A stretch of 64,000 bases of DNA from Actinomyces johnsonii (GTDB taxonomy: Bacteria > Actinomycetota > Actinomycetes > Actinomycetales > Actinomycetaceae). Shown here piece after piece: positions 50,983 to 60,165 of this stretch. The position numbers were made by a program, and so were the translations under genes. The notes below the pieces were generated by a model. It was not told where the DNA came from, ran no database searches, and was given only the letters and a program-made list of their open reading frames with translations. Position 1 is the stretch's first letter; every line of letters begins with the position of its first letter. The stretch is taken from assembly GCF_006546835.1 (NCBI RefSeq), contig NZ_VICB01000003.1, positions 451,003 to 515,002 on the forward strand, written 5' to 3'.

Positions 50983-52113
50983 CGCGTCACCGTCGTCACC
51001 ACCTGGCTCCCCACCGATCGGGCACCCAGCTCGGGCTCCTTCGTCCTGCGCGACAGCGCCGCGATCCGCGACGCCGGACAGGACGTGCGCATCATCCACC
51101 TGGTTCCGCCCCACCAGGACGACGGCGCCCGCCACCGCACCCTGGAAGGCATGAGGGTCCTGTCCATCCCCATGAAACCCTCCAACCCGCTGTCCGTCGC
51201 CCGGGCCGCCGACCGGCTCCGTCCCGCGCTCGAGGGCGCCGACGTCCTGCACTCCATGGCGATGAGCTCCCTCCTGCCGCTGACCGCCCTGGACCACGCC
51301 CGGGCCCTGACCCTGCCCTGGGTCCACACCGAGCACTGGTCCGGCCTGACCAACCCCGACACACTCGGCCCAGCCCTGCGCGCCGCTATCCCCGTCGTCG
51401 GCCACGGCCTGGCCCGCCCCGACCTGGTGACCGCCGTCTGCGAATACCTGGCCACCCCGATCCGTACCCTGAGGCGCGGCCTGCCCACCGCGGTCGTCCC
51501 CTGCATCGTCGAACCCCAGGACGCGGTGAGCGAGCCACCCGGCGGCGAGGACACCGGCAGCATCAACATGGTCACCGTCGGCGGACTCGTGGAGCGCAAA
51601 GACCCCATGGCCTGCCTCGACGTCCTGGCCGAGCTGACCGCTCGGGGAGTCCCGGCCACGATGACCTTCGTGGGGGAGGGGCCGCTGCGCGCCGATATCG
51701 AGGAGCGCCTGGCCACCGACCCCGCCCTGGGCGAGCGCACCCGCCTGACCGGCAACCTCGACGCCGCGGGCGTGCGCACCGAGCTCGCCCGCGCCGACCT
51801 CTTCATCGGCCCCACCCGCGGAGACAACTTCTTCGTCTCAGCGGCCGAGGCCATCACGAGCGGGCGGCCCGTTGTCGTCTCCGACGCCGGGGGCCAAACC
51901 GAGTACGTCACCGACGCCAACGGCACGATTCTGCCCCTGGGAGCCGGCAGCCGGCAGTGGGCCGACGCCGTCGTCGAGACCGTGGAGCGTCTCGCCCCCC
52001 GCGGTGCGGCCTCCATCGCCGCCACCATTGGGGACAGCTTCTCCTCGGCTCAGGTGGGCGCCGCCTACCGCCGCCTCCACGAGGAAGTCGCCGGCGACCT
52101 CCGCGCACACTGA
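50980..52113 (+). CDS. Family 4 glycosyltransferase
   Basis: The product (377 residues) has a GT-B fold: N-terminal VTVVTTWLPTDRAPSSGSFV, linker VTVGGLVERKDPMACLDVL, and the C-terminal donor site FFVSAAEAITSGRPVVVSDAGG. The usual first glutamate of EX7E is replaced by an asparagine/phenylalanine stretch (GDNFFVSAAEA), so the donor site is slightly atypical. The sugar is unknown. It is a single-gene unit between divergent and convergent neighbours. Confidence 0.85.
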   Translation: MRVTVVTTWLPTDRAPSSGSFVLRDSAAIRDAGQDVRIIHLVPPHQDDGARHRTLEGMRVLSIPMKPSNPLSVARAADRLRPALEGADVLHSMAMSSLLPLTALDHARALTLPWVHTEHWSGLTNPDTLGPALRAAIPVVGHGLARPDLVTAVCEYLATPIRTLRRGLPTAVVPCIVEPQDAVSEPPGGEDTGSINMVTVGGLVERKDPMACLDVLAELTARGVPATMTFVGEGPLRADIEERLATDPALGERTRLTGNLDAAGVRTELARADLFIGPTRGDNFFVSAAEAITSGRPVVVSDAGGQTEYVTDANGTILPLGAGSRQWADAVVETVERLAPRGAASIAATIGDSFSSAQVGAAYRRLHEEVAGDLRAH

Positions 52114-52163
52114 CGTCTTCTTCATGGAGGACACGTAGCCGCGTCCTCTATGAAGAAAACGTC
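52112..52163. terminator. Long bidirectional hairpin between convergent genes
   Basis: GACG, TTCTTCAT and GAGGAC on the left pair in turn with GTCCTC, ATGAAGAA and CGTC on the right, with small mismatches. It spans the gap between a GT4 gene and the asparagine-synthase-like gene. Confidence 0.75.
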
Positions 52164-52166
52164 GGT

Positions 52167-53885
52167 TCACTCCTCCGGGGCCATCGCCTCCAGCTCGGCG
52201 GGAGTGGCCAGGGGCAGGTCGGTGAACAGCCGGCACCGGCGGCACCAGGTGTCGTTCAGGAAGGCGCGCGTCCAGAAGCCCAGGAGCTTGCGCCCGCCCA
52301 TGAGCTGGGCGGCGGCCACCGGCAGGGAGGCGTCGGTGATAAACGCCTCGAAGGCCATGGTCGAGTGCAGTGTCGCCCACGCCGAGAAGGTCCGCTCGGC
52401 CAGGCCCAGTAGGTGCAAGCGCGACAGTGCGGTCTTGAGCCGTGAGCGCGTCTCCTCGCTGACCTCGGTGGCGGCGAAGTAGGGCAGGTCCGCCTCGTCG
52501 GCGCGGTCGGCGGCGTCCGCCTCGGCCCCGGCGGCTAGTGCGGTCGCCCGGGCCCACAGGCGCCCGATGAAGACCGCGTAGAAGTCCCGCGTGGCCGTCA
52601 GCTCCACGGCGCCACGGTGCCAGGCGTCCCAGAACTCCACATCCAGCATGGGCAGTGCCCACTCCAGCCCCAGGTGCTCATAGGCGCGCATGGAGTTGTT
52701 GATGTACTTGGTTTGGCGCTCGCGGACGTTGTAGGACTCCAGGATGCTCTGCACGTCTCGCGGGCTGCCGGTGAAGGGCCGCAGAGCCAGGAAGGCGCGG
52801 ACTTTGGCGGCCCGGTAGGGGTCGGCGTAGGCGCGCCGCTGGTCCCCCTGGAGCTCCTGGTGGTGGATGAGGATCGCCTTGGCCACCCGACCGCGGGTGA
52901 CGTGCGGCTCCTCCAGGAGGTGCTCGTCGTGCATGTTGCCCACGATCGTGTGCCCTGGCAGGACGACGTCGCCCGGACGTACCACGCCTTGCTCCAGGAG
53001 GTTGCGCAGGGCGTACCAGTCCTGCACGTGCGGCAGCGCCCCCAGGGTGTAGCTGTACTCCAGAAAGTCGGCCGCTTCCTGTGTCTGCCAGGCCTCGCGC
53101 AGCTCGGCGGGGACGTAGTCGACGGCGTGCCACTCCAGGCCCACCGCCTCAGCCACCTTGCGCGAGACCTCGACCTCCCGGGTTCCGGGACGCCCATAGG
53201 TGAAGGCCACCGCCCTGTCCAGGGCGCCGTGAAGCGTCAGCCACGCCACCAGCAGCCGCGAGTCCAGCCCGCCCGACAGGGGCAGCACGAGTCGCGGCGA
53301 GCCCGGCCGGTCCGACAGGTCCTCCAGGACCCGGCCCATGCCGGCGTCGAGCGCCGCGAGCAGCAGGTCGGAGAACTCCTCGGGGTCGGTGACCATGTCG
53401 GACTCCTCGCAGAACCGCGCTAAGGCGTAGTCGACCGCGCGGACCCGGCCGGTGGCGCGGTCGATGCGCACGATCGCGCCCTGCTCGGTCTGGTGGACGC
53501 CGACCAGCAGCGTGTCGGTGCCGGAGACGAAACCGGCGTCCAGAAACTCCCGGCGAGCTCGCGGATCCAGCCGGGGGGCGCTCAGTGCCCCGCGCATCGC
53601 GGTGGCGTCATCGCTGACGATAAGCCGCCGGCCGCCGTCGGCCCTGTTCTCAAGGGCCCAGAACAGGGGCCAGGAGCGCAGCCGGTCCTGAGCCAGAACC
53701 ACCTCATCGTCGCTGATCCGGATGGCGGTCAGACGCCCGGGGTGGGAGACGAGGACTTTCGGATCGGTCGGATCAGGGCAGGGTGTGTCGCAACGCACCC
53801 ACAGGGACTCGGTGGTGTCGCCCGACGGCGCGGTCTGCTGCCACTGCGGACTCGTCAGCCGAAGCTCGACGTCGATAACACTCAC
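52167..53885 (-). CDS. Asparagine-synthase-like amidotransferase without glutaminase nucleophile
   Basis: The product (572 residues) has the ATP-pyrophosphatase motif LPLSGGLDSRLLVAWL and downstream adenylation-domain sequence, as in AsnB-type enzymes. An N-terminal Ntn-like domain is present, but no cysteine follows the start methionine (it begins VSVIDVELRL), so it cannot release ammonia from glutamine in the usual way. AsnB-like proteins in glycan clusters can amidate uronic acids, which would fit the diacetamido-uronate pathway here. GTG 53885 is chosen because GAGGG lies five bases upstream; a start at 54050 is possible. Confidence 0.78.
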   Translation of the reverse strand: MSVIDVELRLTSPQWQQTAPSGDTTESLWVRCDTPCPDPTDPKVLVSHPGRLTAIRISDDEVVLAQDRLRSWPLFWALENRADGGRRLIVSDDATAMRGALSAPRLDPRARREFLDAGFVSGTDTLLVGVHQTEQGAIVRIDRATGRVRAVDYALARFCEESDMVTDPEEFSDLLLAALDAGMGRVLEDLSDRPGSPRLVLPLSGGLDSRLLVAWLTLHGALDRAVAFTYGRPGTREVEVSRKVAEAVGLEWHAVDYVPAELREAWQTQEAADFLEYSYTLGALPHVQDWYALRNLLEQGVVRPGDVVLPGHTIVGNMHDEHLLEEPHVTRGRVAKAILIHHQELQGDQRRAYADPYRAAKVRAFLALRPFTGSPRDVQSILESYNVRERQTKYINNSMRAYEHLGLEWALPMLDVEFWDAWHRGAVELTATRDFYAVFIGRLWARATALAAGAEADAADRADEADLPYFAATEVSEETRSRLKTALSRLHLLGLAERTFSAWATLHSTMAFEAFITDASLPVAAAQLMGGRKLLGFWTRAFLNDTWCRRCRLFTDLPLATPAELEAMAPEE

Positions 53886-53979
53886 CGTTGCCCTCAATCC
53901 CTTGAAATCCTCTGATCGGTCAGCGGCGCCGAGTAGCCTCGGCGGCCCGGTGTGCCTACGCCGTCTGCCGGCGCTCAGT

Positions 53980-53997
53980 GTGTCACAGTTGTGACAC
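53980..53997. promoter_or_regulatory. Perfect 8-2-8 palindrome between divergent genes
   Basis: GTGTCACA-GT-TGTGACAC lies about 95 bases before the asparagine-synthase-like gene and 170 before the GT gene. It looks like a regulator binding site. The regulator is unknown. Confidence 0.5.
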
Positions 53998-54167
53998 GTG
54001 ACGCGGATGACGCCCAGCGGATTCCACTGGGCTTCAGCGTTGTCCGACAATAGAGAAGCGCCTCATCGGTTCTCGTGAGGCGTGAGATGATCGCTCAGCA
54101 TCCTGCGGGTCGGAAGTCCTACCCACTGTGGGTCGCCGGGACCCATGCACAAGACGGAGGTGACGTC

Positions 54168-55304
54168 ATGAGCGCAGACAAGCTCATGGTCTTCCACGCT
54201 CCTTTTCCGCTTCAGCCGGATCGGGTGGCCGCCTCCATGCTGCGTCCCCTGGCGATGCGGCGGGCCTTCGCGGACCTCGGCTACCGGGTCATGGATGTCA
54301 CCGGCTACGCCGCGCAGCGACGTCGGGCGATGGCCCGGGTGCGAGCGGCAATCGCCGCAGGAGCCGGGATCGAGTTCGTCTACAGCGAGAACGCGACCAT
54401 TCCCAACGCGCTGACCGAGCCACGTCACCTCCCCGTTCACCCCCTCCTCGACGCCGCCTTCTTCCACCACTGCCAGCGCTCCGGCGTGCCCGTAGGCGTC
54501 TTCTACCGCGACGTCTACTGGCGCTTCCCCCGTTTCCGCGAGGGCATCAATCCGATCCTGGAGGCCGGGCTCCAGGCCGCCTACCGCAGCGAGCTCATGG
54601 CCTTCGAGAGGGTGGGCCTCCACCTCTTCCTGCCCAGTCAGGCCATGGCTCGCCACATCCCCCACGTGGACCCGGCCCGCATGAGCCCTCTGCCGCCCGG
54701 GGCACCCGATGTCGAGCCCCGCGGCGCGTGCGGCCAGGACGATGATGGTGACGATGACGGTGGCCTCGAGCTGCTCTTCGTCGGCGTCCTGCAGGACAAC
54801 TACCGGATGGACGCCTGCCTCCGGGCCGTGACCTCCACGCCCGGGACCCGCATCACCCTGTGCGTGCGCCAGGAGACCTGGGAGGCCAGCCGCGACCACT
54901 ACGGCCCGCTCCTACCGGCGGGCAGGGCACAGGTCGTCCACCGCTCGGGGGCTGAGCTGGAGCCCCTGTACCGGCGGGCAGACCTCGGGGTCCTGTTCAC
55001 CGAGCCCAACCCCTACTGGGATTTCGCCGTCCCCTACAAGCTCTACGAGTACCTGGCCCATGAGCTGCCCGTCATCGCCGTGCGCGGGACCCAGACCGGC
55101 CGACTCGTCGAGGAGATGGGGATCGGCTGGGTCCTGGATTACGACGCCGGCGCCCTGAGCGACCTGCTGCGCCGCCTGCGGCAGGCTCCTGGGGAGATCG
55201 AGGCGGTGCGCCGCCGTATGCGTCGGGTCCTGCCCGAACAGACCTGGCAGGCCCGGGCCCGCACTGTCGCCCACGTGCTGGGCGCAACAGAGAGGAAGCC
55301 ATGA
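54168..55304 (+). CDS. Glycosyltransferase, GT-B fold
   Basis: The product (378 residues) has a GT-B layout with the donor-domain segment PYKLYEYLAHELPVIAVRGTQ near the C-terminus and FVGVLQDNYRMDACLRAV in the middle. An acidic loop (CGQDDDGDDDGG) lies near residue 220. The precise family is unclear; it resembles group 1 transferases of surface polysaccharide clusters. ATG 54168 has GGAGG upstream and replaces a poorer start at 54075. Its stop overlaps the next glycosyltransferase start. Confidence 0.78.
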   Translation: MSADKLMVFHAPFPLQPDRVAASMLRPLAMRRAFADLGYRVMDVTGYAAQRRRAMARVRAAIAAGAGIEFVYSENATIPNALTEPRHLPVHPLLDAAFFHHCQRSGVPVGVFYRDVYWRFPRFREGINPILEAGLQAAYRSELMAFERVGLHLFLPSQAMARHIPHVDPARMSPLPPGAPDVEPRGACGQDDDGDDDGGLELLFVGVLQDNYRMDACLRAVTSTPGTRITLCVRQETWEASRDHYGPLLPAGRAQVVHRSGAELEPLYRRADLGVLFTEPNPYWDFAVPYKLYEYLAHELPVIAVRGTQTGRLVEEMGIGWVLDYDAGALSDLLRRLRQAPGEIEAVRRRMRRVLPEQTWQARARTVAHVLGATERKP

Positions 55305-56536
55305 CCCGGTTCCCACGAGGCGGGGCGCTACTGGCCACCCGCATCCACCTGCCTGAAGCCGCCGCCGCCTCCTTCCGCCTCGATGGCGTCGAACGCGCCC
55401 TGGCCCGTCACGGCGTACCGGTGCGGGCATTGACCACGACCGTGCCCGGGCGCGACGGGCAACCCGCCCCGCAGATCGACGACCCGCAGGGCGTGCGCGT
55501 CTCGCGCTGGCCGGCCCTGCGGGATGCCAGCGGATACCTGCGCGGATACCTGCCCTATCTCTCCTTCGACATGCCTCTGGCGCTGCGTCTGGGGCTGGCC
55601 TCCCGACCCGATATCGTCCTGGTCGAGCCACCGCCCACCACCGGCGTGGTGGCGCGCACCATCTGCGCCCTGCGCCGCCTGCCCTACGTCTGGTACGCCC
55701 CCGACGTGTGGTCCGACGCCGCCGCCTCCACCGGCGCCCCGGATGCGGTGGTGCGGGTGGTGCGGGCCGCCGAGTCCTACGCGATGCGCGGGGCGCGGTG
55801 CGTCATCGCCATCAACGAGGAGGTAGCCGAGCGGGCCCGCGCCCTGGGCGCCCGGAACGTGGTGGTGGTTCCCAACGGCATCGACACCGACGTCTTCGAG
55901 CCCACCGGTGAGCTCCCCTCCGACGAGGAGCGCGCCGAGCTGGGCATCACCGGCCCCTATCTCATCTACGCCGGCACAGCCTCGGAGTGGCAGGGAGCGG
56001 ACATCTTCGCCTCCGCGCTGGAGCAGGTGAGGCGCACCCACCCCACCGCTCAGGTCCTCTACATCGGGCAGGGCTCGGACTGGCAGAAGATCGCCCGGGT
56101 CGCCTCCGCCCTGCCGCCCGGCCCCGACGGCGCCCCCGCCGTCGTCATGCACGGTCTCATGGACGCCTCCGACGCCGCCCGCTGGCAGCGGGGCGCCGCC
56201 GCCAGCCTCGTATCCATCCGCCCGGGGCAGGGCTATGACTTCGCCTACCCCACCAAGGTGCTGGCCGCCCTGGCCTGCGGCGTCCCGGTGGTCTACGCCG
56301 GGGTGGGACCCGTCGTCGAGGACCTGACAGCCCACGACCTGGGCTGGGTGGCCGACTACACCGAGGACGACGTCGCCCGGGCCATGACCCGGGCGCTCGA
56401 CGAGGCCGACCAGACCGCCGCGCAGGACTCCTTTCGGGCCCACCGGCTGCACGCATGGGTGCGCAACCACCGCTCCCTGCGGGCCACCGGTGAGGCCGTG
56501 GCGCGACATCTGCGGACGGTGGTGCGCGGCGCATGA
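55301..56536 (+). CDS. Family 4 glycosyltransferase
   Basis: The product (411 residues) has a GT-B fold with the linker YLIYAGTASEWQGADIFASAL and the donor site YDFAYPTKVLAALACGVPVVYAG. The N-terminal half has VEPPPTTGVVARTICALRRLPYVWYAPDVWSD-type sequence, typical of WbuB-like transferases. It starts inside the previous stop (ATGA) and ends inside the next start, so three genes are translationally coupled: GT, GT4 and a membrane protein. Confidence 0.87.
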   Translation: MTRFPRGGALLATRIHLPEAAAASFRLDGVERALARHGVPVRALTTTVPGRDGQPAPQIDDPQGVRVSRWPALRDASGYLRGYLPYLSFDMPLALRLGLASRPDIVLVEPPPTTGVVARTICALRRLPYVWYAPDVWSDAAASTGAPDAVVRVVRAAESYAMRGARCVIAINEEVAERARALGARNVVVVPNGIDTDVFEPTGELPSDEERAELGITGPYLIYAGTASEWQGADIFASALEQVRRTHPTAQVLYIGQGSDWQKIARVASALPPGPDGAPAVVMHGLMDASDAARWQRGAAASLVSIRPGQGYDFAYPTKVLAALACGVPVVYAGVGPVVEDLTAHDLGWVADYTEDDVARAMTRALDEADQTAAQDSFRAHRLHAWVRNHRSLRATGEAVARHLRTVVRGA

Positions 56537-58734
56537 CCTGGATCGTGGCCTGGATGTCGGCCCTGCCGTTGCTGGTTGCGTTGATCGTCGCGACCTTCGC
56601 ACCCGGCTGGCTGCTCCTCGTCGCGGGCGGTGCACGGTTCCGGCTGGCGCGCATCGCCTGCGCCCCGGCGCTGACCTTTCTGCTCATGGGGCTCGGGGGA
56701 GTTCTCTTCCGCTTCCTGGGGGTGTGGTGGCACCTACCCACTATCATCACCTACCTGCTCCTGTGCGCCGCGGCCGTCGCGGTGGGGCGCTGGCTATGGG
56801 TCAGGCGCAAGGGGCAGGTGCTGACGCTGCGCACCTGGTTCGCCCCCGAACTTGCCCCGCACGGGCTGCCGGCTCCCACCCCGTACTCCAGCGCGATGGG
56901 GGCCCCAGGTGAGCCGGAGATGCCCGACACCCGCTCCATCCTCGGCTCCCAGCGACTGATGTGGTCCGCCATTGCGGTCACCTGGATCGTGATGATCCTG
57001 CCGATCCTGCCCGGATCGGGACCCAGTATCCCGATTCAGTCCGCCGACTCCCTCTACCACTACAACCAGGCCTGGCTCATCGAGCACACGGGCAACGCAT
57101 CGATGCTCGACGGCAACGCGGGCATGTTCGGGATGGACGGTCATCACTCCTTCTACCCGATGGTGTGGCACGAGATCGTCACCCTCGCCTCGGTCGGTTG
57201 GTACCAGGTGGTCCCGGCCACCAACACCCTGCTGCTCGTGGTGCCCCTCGTGTGGCTCATCGGCATGGCCTACCTGGCCCGGGTTATCCTCCCGGAGATC
57301 CGAGGCTCGGTGTACCTCGTCCTGGGGGCCGGCGCACTCACCCCGATCTTCCCCATCCGGCTGTTGACCGACACGGCCGTGTGGCCCTATGCGCTGGCTT
57401 TGGCGGCGTGCCCTGCCGCCGTCGCCTGGGCGGTCGCCGCCTGGCGCCGTGCCGCCTGGCTCATCACCGTGGGACGCCGACGCCGTACCCTCATCGTGGT
57501 GGCGGCACCGGTTGCCGCGGTCATGGGGTCGGTCGTCACGCATCCGGCAACCGCGATCATCATCGGCTGGCCTCTGGCGGCAGTGGCCTGGATGGGGATC
57601 GTCCTGGCGGGGATCCGGGGGGTGCGCCAGCACGATCGCGCCGCCCGGCGACGCGGCATCATCCTGCTGGGCGTCGCCGTCGCCGTCGTTCTCGCCGTCG
57701 CCGTCTTCGTCATGGCTCCCGGACCGCAGCAGGCGCACTTCGGCAGACGACCCGACCGCAGCTGGGAGCCGCTGTTTGCCAAGCTGGTCATCCCGTTCCT
57801 GCTCTACTACGGCGGGGGCGGCTGGGAGATCCGCGCCGCCTACATCATCATGGCCTGCCTGAGCGTGCTCGGCGCGGTTCTGGCCTACTGGCGCAGGCAC
57901 CACCGGGGCATCGTCGTGGCCTGGGTCGCCTGCATGCTGCTCATCCTGGCGGCGCTGGCCCCGGTCCCCGTCCTGTCGGCCATGACCGGCGTGTTCTACA
58001 ACAACCCGCACCGGATCAAGGCCATGACGGTGGTTCCCGCGCTTCTCCTCGTCGCGCTCGGGCTGGATGCGCTGACCGGCTGGTTCCTGGCATGGCGGCG
58101 CCGGCGGGCCGGCACCGAGCAGGGCGAAGGTGCGAATGCCGCAGATGCTGCGCTGCGCAGGCCCGAGAATCCGGAGGGACGGGCGTCGGTCGCCCGGATC
58201 ATCATGAGCAGCCCCGTCGTGGTCGGAGCGCTCGTCCTCATCCTGGGGGTCGCCAGCAGCATGACCGCCGTCAGAGCGGACGTGAGGGGAGCCTTCTCCC
58301 CGAAGCACGGCCAGTCCCGCCTGGTGGCCTCACCCGACGAGCTGGCCATGATCAAGCGCCTGAGCACAGAGCTCCCCCCGGACGCCTACGTCCTGGGCGA
58401 CCCCGTGGCGGGTACCGCCATGCTCCCCTTCCTGGCCGGGGGCAGCCCGGTGTGGATGTTCGCGGGGCAGGCGGACAGCGACGCCGACGGCCTCTACCTG
58501 CGCACCCACTTCCGCGACATCCACTTCGACCCGAAGGTGTGCGAGATCGTGCGCCGCCATCGCATCACCCACTTCTATAGCGACCAGCCGCAGCGCTTCA
58601 ACGGCGTAGCCAACGAGAAGCTGCGTCCGGGCCTCTACGACGTCGACGTCTCCAGCGGATTCACCCTCGTCGACCAAGGCGGATCCGCGGCCGTCTACCG
58701 CATCGACCTGTGCTGGCTCTCCAGCGGGCAGTAG
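56533..58734 (+). CDS. Large membrane protein, DUF6541-like, GT-C-type candidate
   Basis: The product (733 residues) has about 12 membrane helices, then an extracellular C-terminal domain of roughly 170 residues. A loop near residue 175 reads QSADSLYHYNQAWLIEHTGN, followed by FYPMVWHEIV. This resembles the aspartate-bearing first loop of GT-C transferases that use polyprenyl-linked sugars. It is clearly paralogous to the protein at 60166-62271: both share the acidic loop, a HP/HG helix, and a SPDELAMIKRLSTELPPDA-type C-terminal start. A surface glycosyltransferase or polymerase role is inferred, not shown. Confidence 0.72.
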   Translation: MTWIVAWMSALPLLVALIVATFAPGWLLLVAGGARFRLARIACAPALTFLLMGLGGVLFRFLGVWWHLPTIITYLLLCAAAVAVGRWLWVRRKGQVLTLRTWFAPELAPHGLPAPTPYSSAMGAPGEPEMPDTRSILGSQRLMWSAIAVTWIVMILPILPGSGPSIPIQSADSLYHYNQAWLIEHTGNASMLDGNAGMFGMDGHHSFYPMVWHEIVTLASVGWYQVVPATNTLLLVVPLVWLIGMAYLARVILPEIRGSVYLVLGAGALTPIFPIRLLTDTAVWPYALALAACPAAVAWAVAAWRRAAWLITVGRRRRTLIVVAAPVAAVMGSVVTHPATAIIIGWPLAAVAWMGIVLAGIRGVRQHDRAARRRGIILLGVAVAVVLAVAVFVMAPGPQQAHFGRRPDRSWEPLFAKLVIPFLLYYGGGGWEIRAAYIIMACLSVLGAVLAYWRRHHRGIVVAWVACMLLILAALAPVPVLSAMTGVFYNNPHRIKAMTVVPALLLVALGLDALTGWFLAWRRRRAGTEQGEGANAADAALRRPENPEGRASVARIIMSSPVVVGALVLILGVASSMTAVRADVRGAFSPKHGQSRLVASPDELAMIKRLSTELPPDAYVLGDPVAGTAMLPFLAGGSPVWMFAGQADSDADGLYLRTHFRDIHFDPKVCEIVRRHRITHFYSDQPQRFNGVANEKLRPGLYDVDVSSGFTLVDQGGSAAVYRIDLCWLSSGQ

Positions 58735-58838
58735 CGGGGCGAATAAGGCCGAGTGCCCGGCCTCAGGCCGGACGGACAACAAGAACGAACGAGTATGGTG
58801 GACCCGCTACGCCACCAGCCACGGAAGGACCAACCCGC

Positions 58839-60143
58839 ATGCGCATCGCCGTCGTCGCCCTGGGCAAGATCGGACTGCCCCTGGCTGTCCAGTACGCAGA
58901 CAAGGGCCACGAGGTCATCGGAGTCGACGTCAACCCCGCCGTCGTCGAAGCCGTCAACGCCGGTAGCGAGCCCTTCCCCGGGGAGGCCCACCTGGCCGAC
59001 AAGCTCGCGGCGCTCAGCCCCGCCACCGGCAACGGCGCCCTGCGCGCCACCACCGACTACGCCGAGGCCATCCCCGACGCCGACGCGATCGTGCTCGTCG
59101 TGCCGCTGTTCGTCGATGACGCCACGTGGGCGCCGGATTTCGCTTGGATGGACGACGCCACCCGCTCCCTGGCCTCCCACCTGACCCCGAGCACCCTCAT
59201 CTCCTACGAGACCACCCTGCCCGTGGGCACCCTGCGTGGCCGCTTCAAGCCCATGATCGAGGAGATCAGTGGCTTGAGGGAGGGAACTGACTTCCACCTC
59301 GTCTTCAGTCCCGAGCGGGTCCTCACCGGCCGCGTCTTCGCCGACCTGCGCCGTTACCCCAAGCTCGTGGGCGGCCTGGATGAGGCCGGAACCCGAGCCG
59401 GCATCGCCTTCTACGAGGCCGTCCTCGACTTCGACGAGCGCGACGACCTACCCCGCCCCAACGGCGTGTGGGACATGGGCACCGCCGAGGCCGCCGAGAT
59501 GGCCAAGCTCGCTGAGACCACCTACCGCGACGTCAACATCGGCCTGGCCAACCAGTTCGCCGTATACGCCGACAAGGCCGGTTTCGACATCGAACGCGTC
59601 ATCGAGGCCTGCAACTCCCAGCCCTACTCCCACATCCACCGCCCCGGCATCGCGGTGGGCGGGCACTGCATCCCGGTCTATCCGCGCCTGTACCTGTCCA
59701 CCGACCCCGACGCCTCGGTGGTGCGCACCGCCCGCACCTTCAACGCCACCATGCCCGCCTACGTGGTCGGCCGGGCCACCGAGCTCCTCGGCTCCCTAGA
59801 GGGCCTGCGCGTCGTCGTGCTGGGCGCCTCCTACCGCGGCAAGGTCAAGGAGACCGCCTTCTCCGGCGTCTTCCCCACCGTCGAGGCGCTGCGCGAGGCC
59901 GGCGCCGAGGTCCTCGTCCACGACCCCATGTACACCGATGAGGAGCTGTCCGGCTTCGGCTGGACCCCCTACCACCTGGGGGAGCGGGTCGACGTCGCCA
60001 TCGTCCAGGCCGACCACCCCGAGTACCACGAGCTCGCCCCCGCCGATCTGCCCGGGCTGCGACTCCTCCTGGACGGGCGCCGCGCCACCGACGCCGGCAA
60101 GTGGACCGGTGTGCCCCGTCTGACCATCGGCGGAGGCAAGTGA
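58839..60143 (+). CDS. wbpA: UDP-N-acetyl-sugar 6-dehydrogenase, WbpA/WecC-like
   Basis: The product (434 residues) has the N-terminal NAD motif VVALGKIGLPLAVQYADKGH, the central TYRDVNIGLANQFA helix and the catalytic cysteine in VGGHCIPVYPRLY, followed by the C-terminal UDP-binding domain (GASYRGKVKE). These NAD-dependent enzymes oxidise C6 of UDP-GlcNAc or UDP-ManNAc twice to the uronate. With wbpB, D, E and I in the cluster, UDP-GlcNAc is the likely substrate and this would be the first pathway step. ATG 58839 has GGAAGGA upstream. Confidence 0.88.
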   Translation: MRIAVVALGKIGLPLAVQYADKGHEVIGVDVNPAVVEAVNAGSEPFPGEAHLADKLAALSPATGNGALRATTDYAEAIPDADAIVLVVPLFVDDATWAPDFAWMDDATRSLASHLTPSTLISYETTLPVGTLRGRFKPMIEEISGLREGTDFHLVFSPERVLTGRVFADLRRYPKLVGGLDEAGTRAGIAFYEAVLDFDERDDLPRPNGVWDMGTAEAAEMAKLAETTYRDVNIGLANQFAVYADKAGFDIERVIEACNSQPYSHIHRPGIAVGGHCIPVYPRLYLSTDPDASVVRTARTFNATMPAYVVGRATELLGSLEGLRVVVLGASYRGKVKETAFSGVFPTVEALREAGAEVLVHDPMYTDEELSGFGWTPYHLGERVDVAIVQADHPEYHELAPADLPGLRLLLDGRRATDAGKWTGVPRLTIGGGK

Positions 60144-60165
60144 CCTGGGCGGCACCCTGAGTGCG

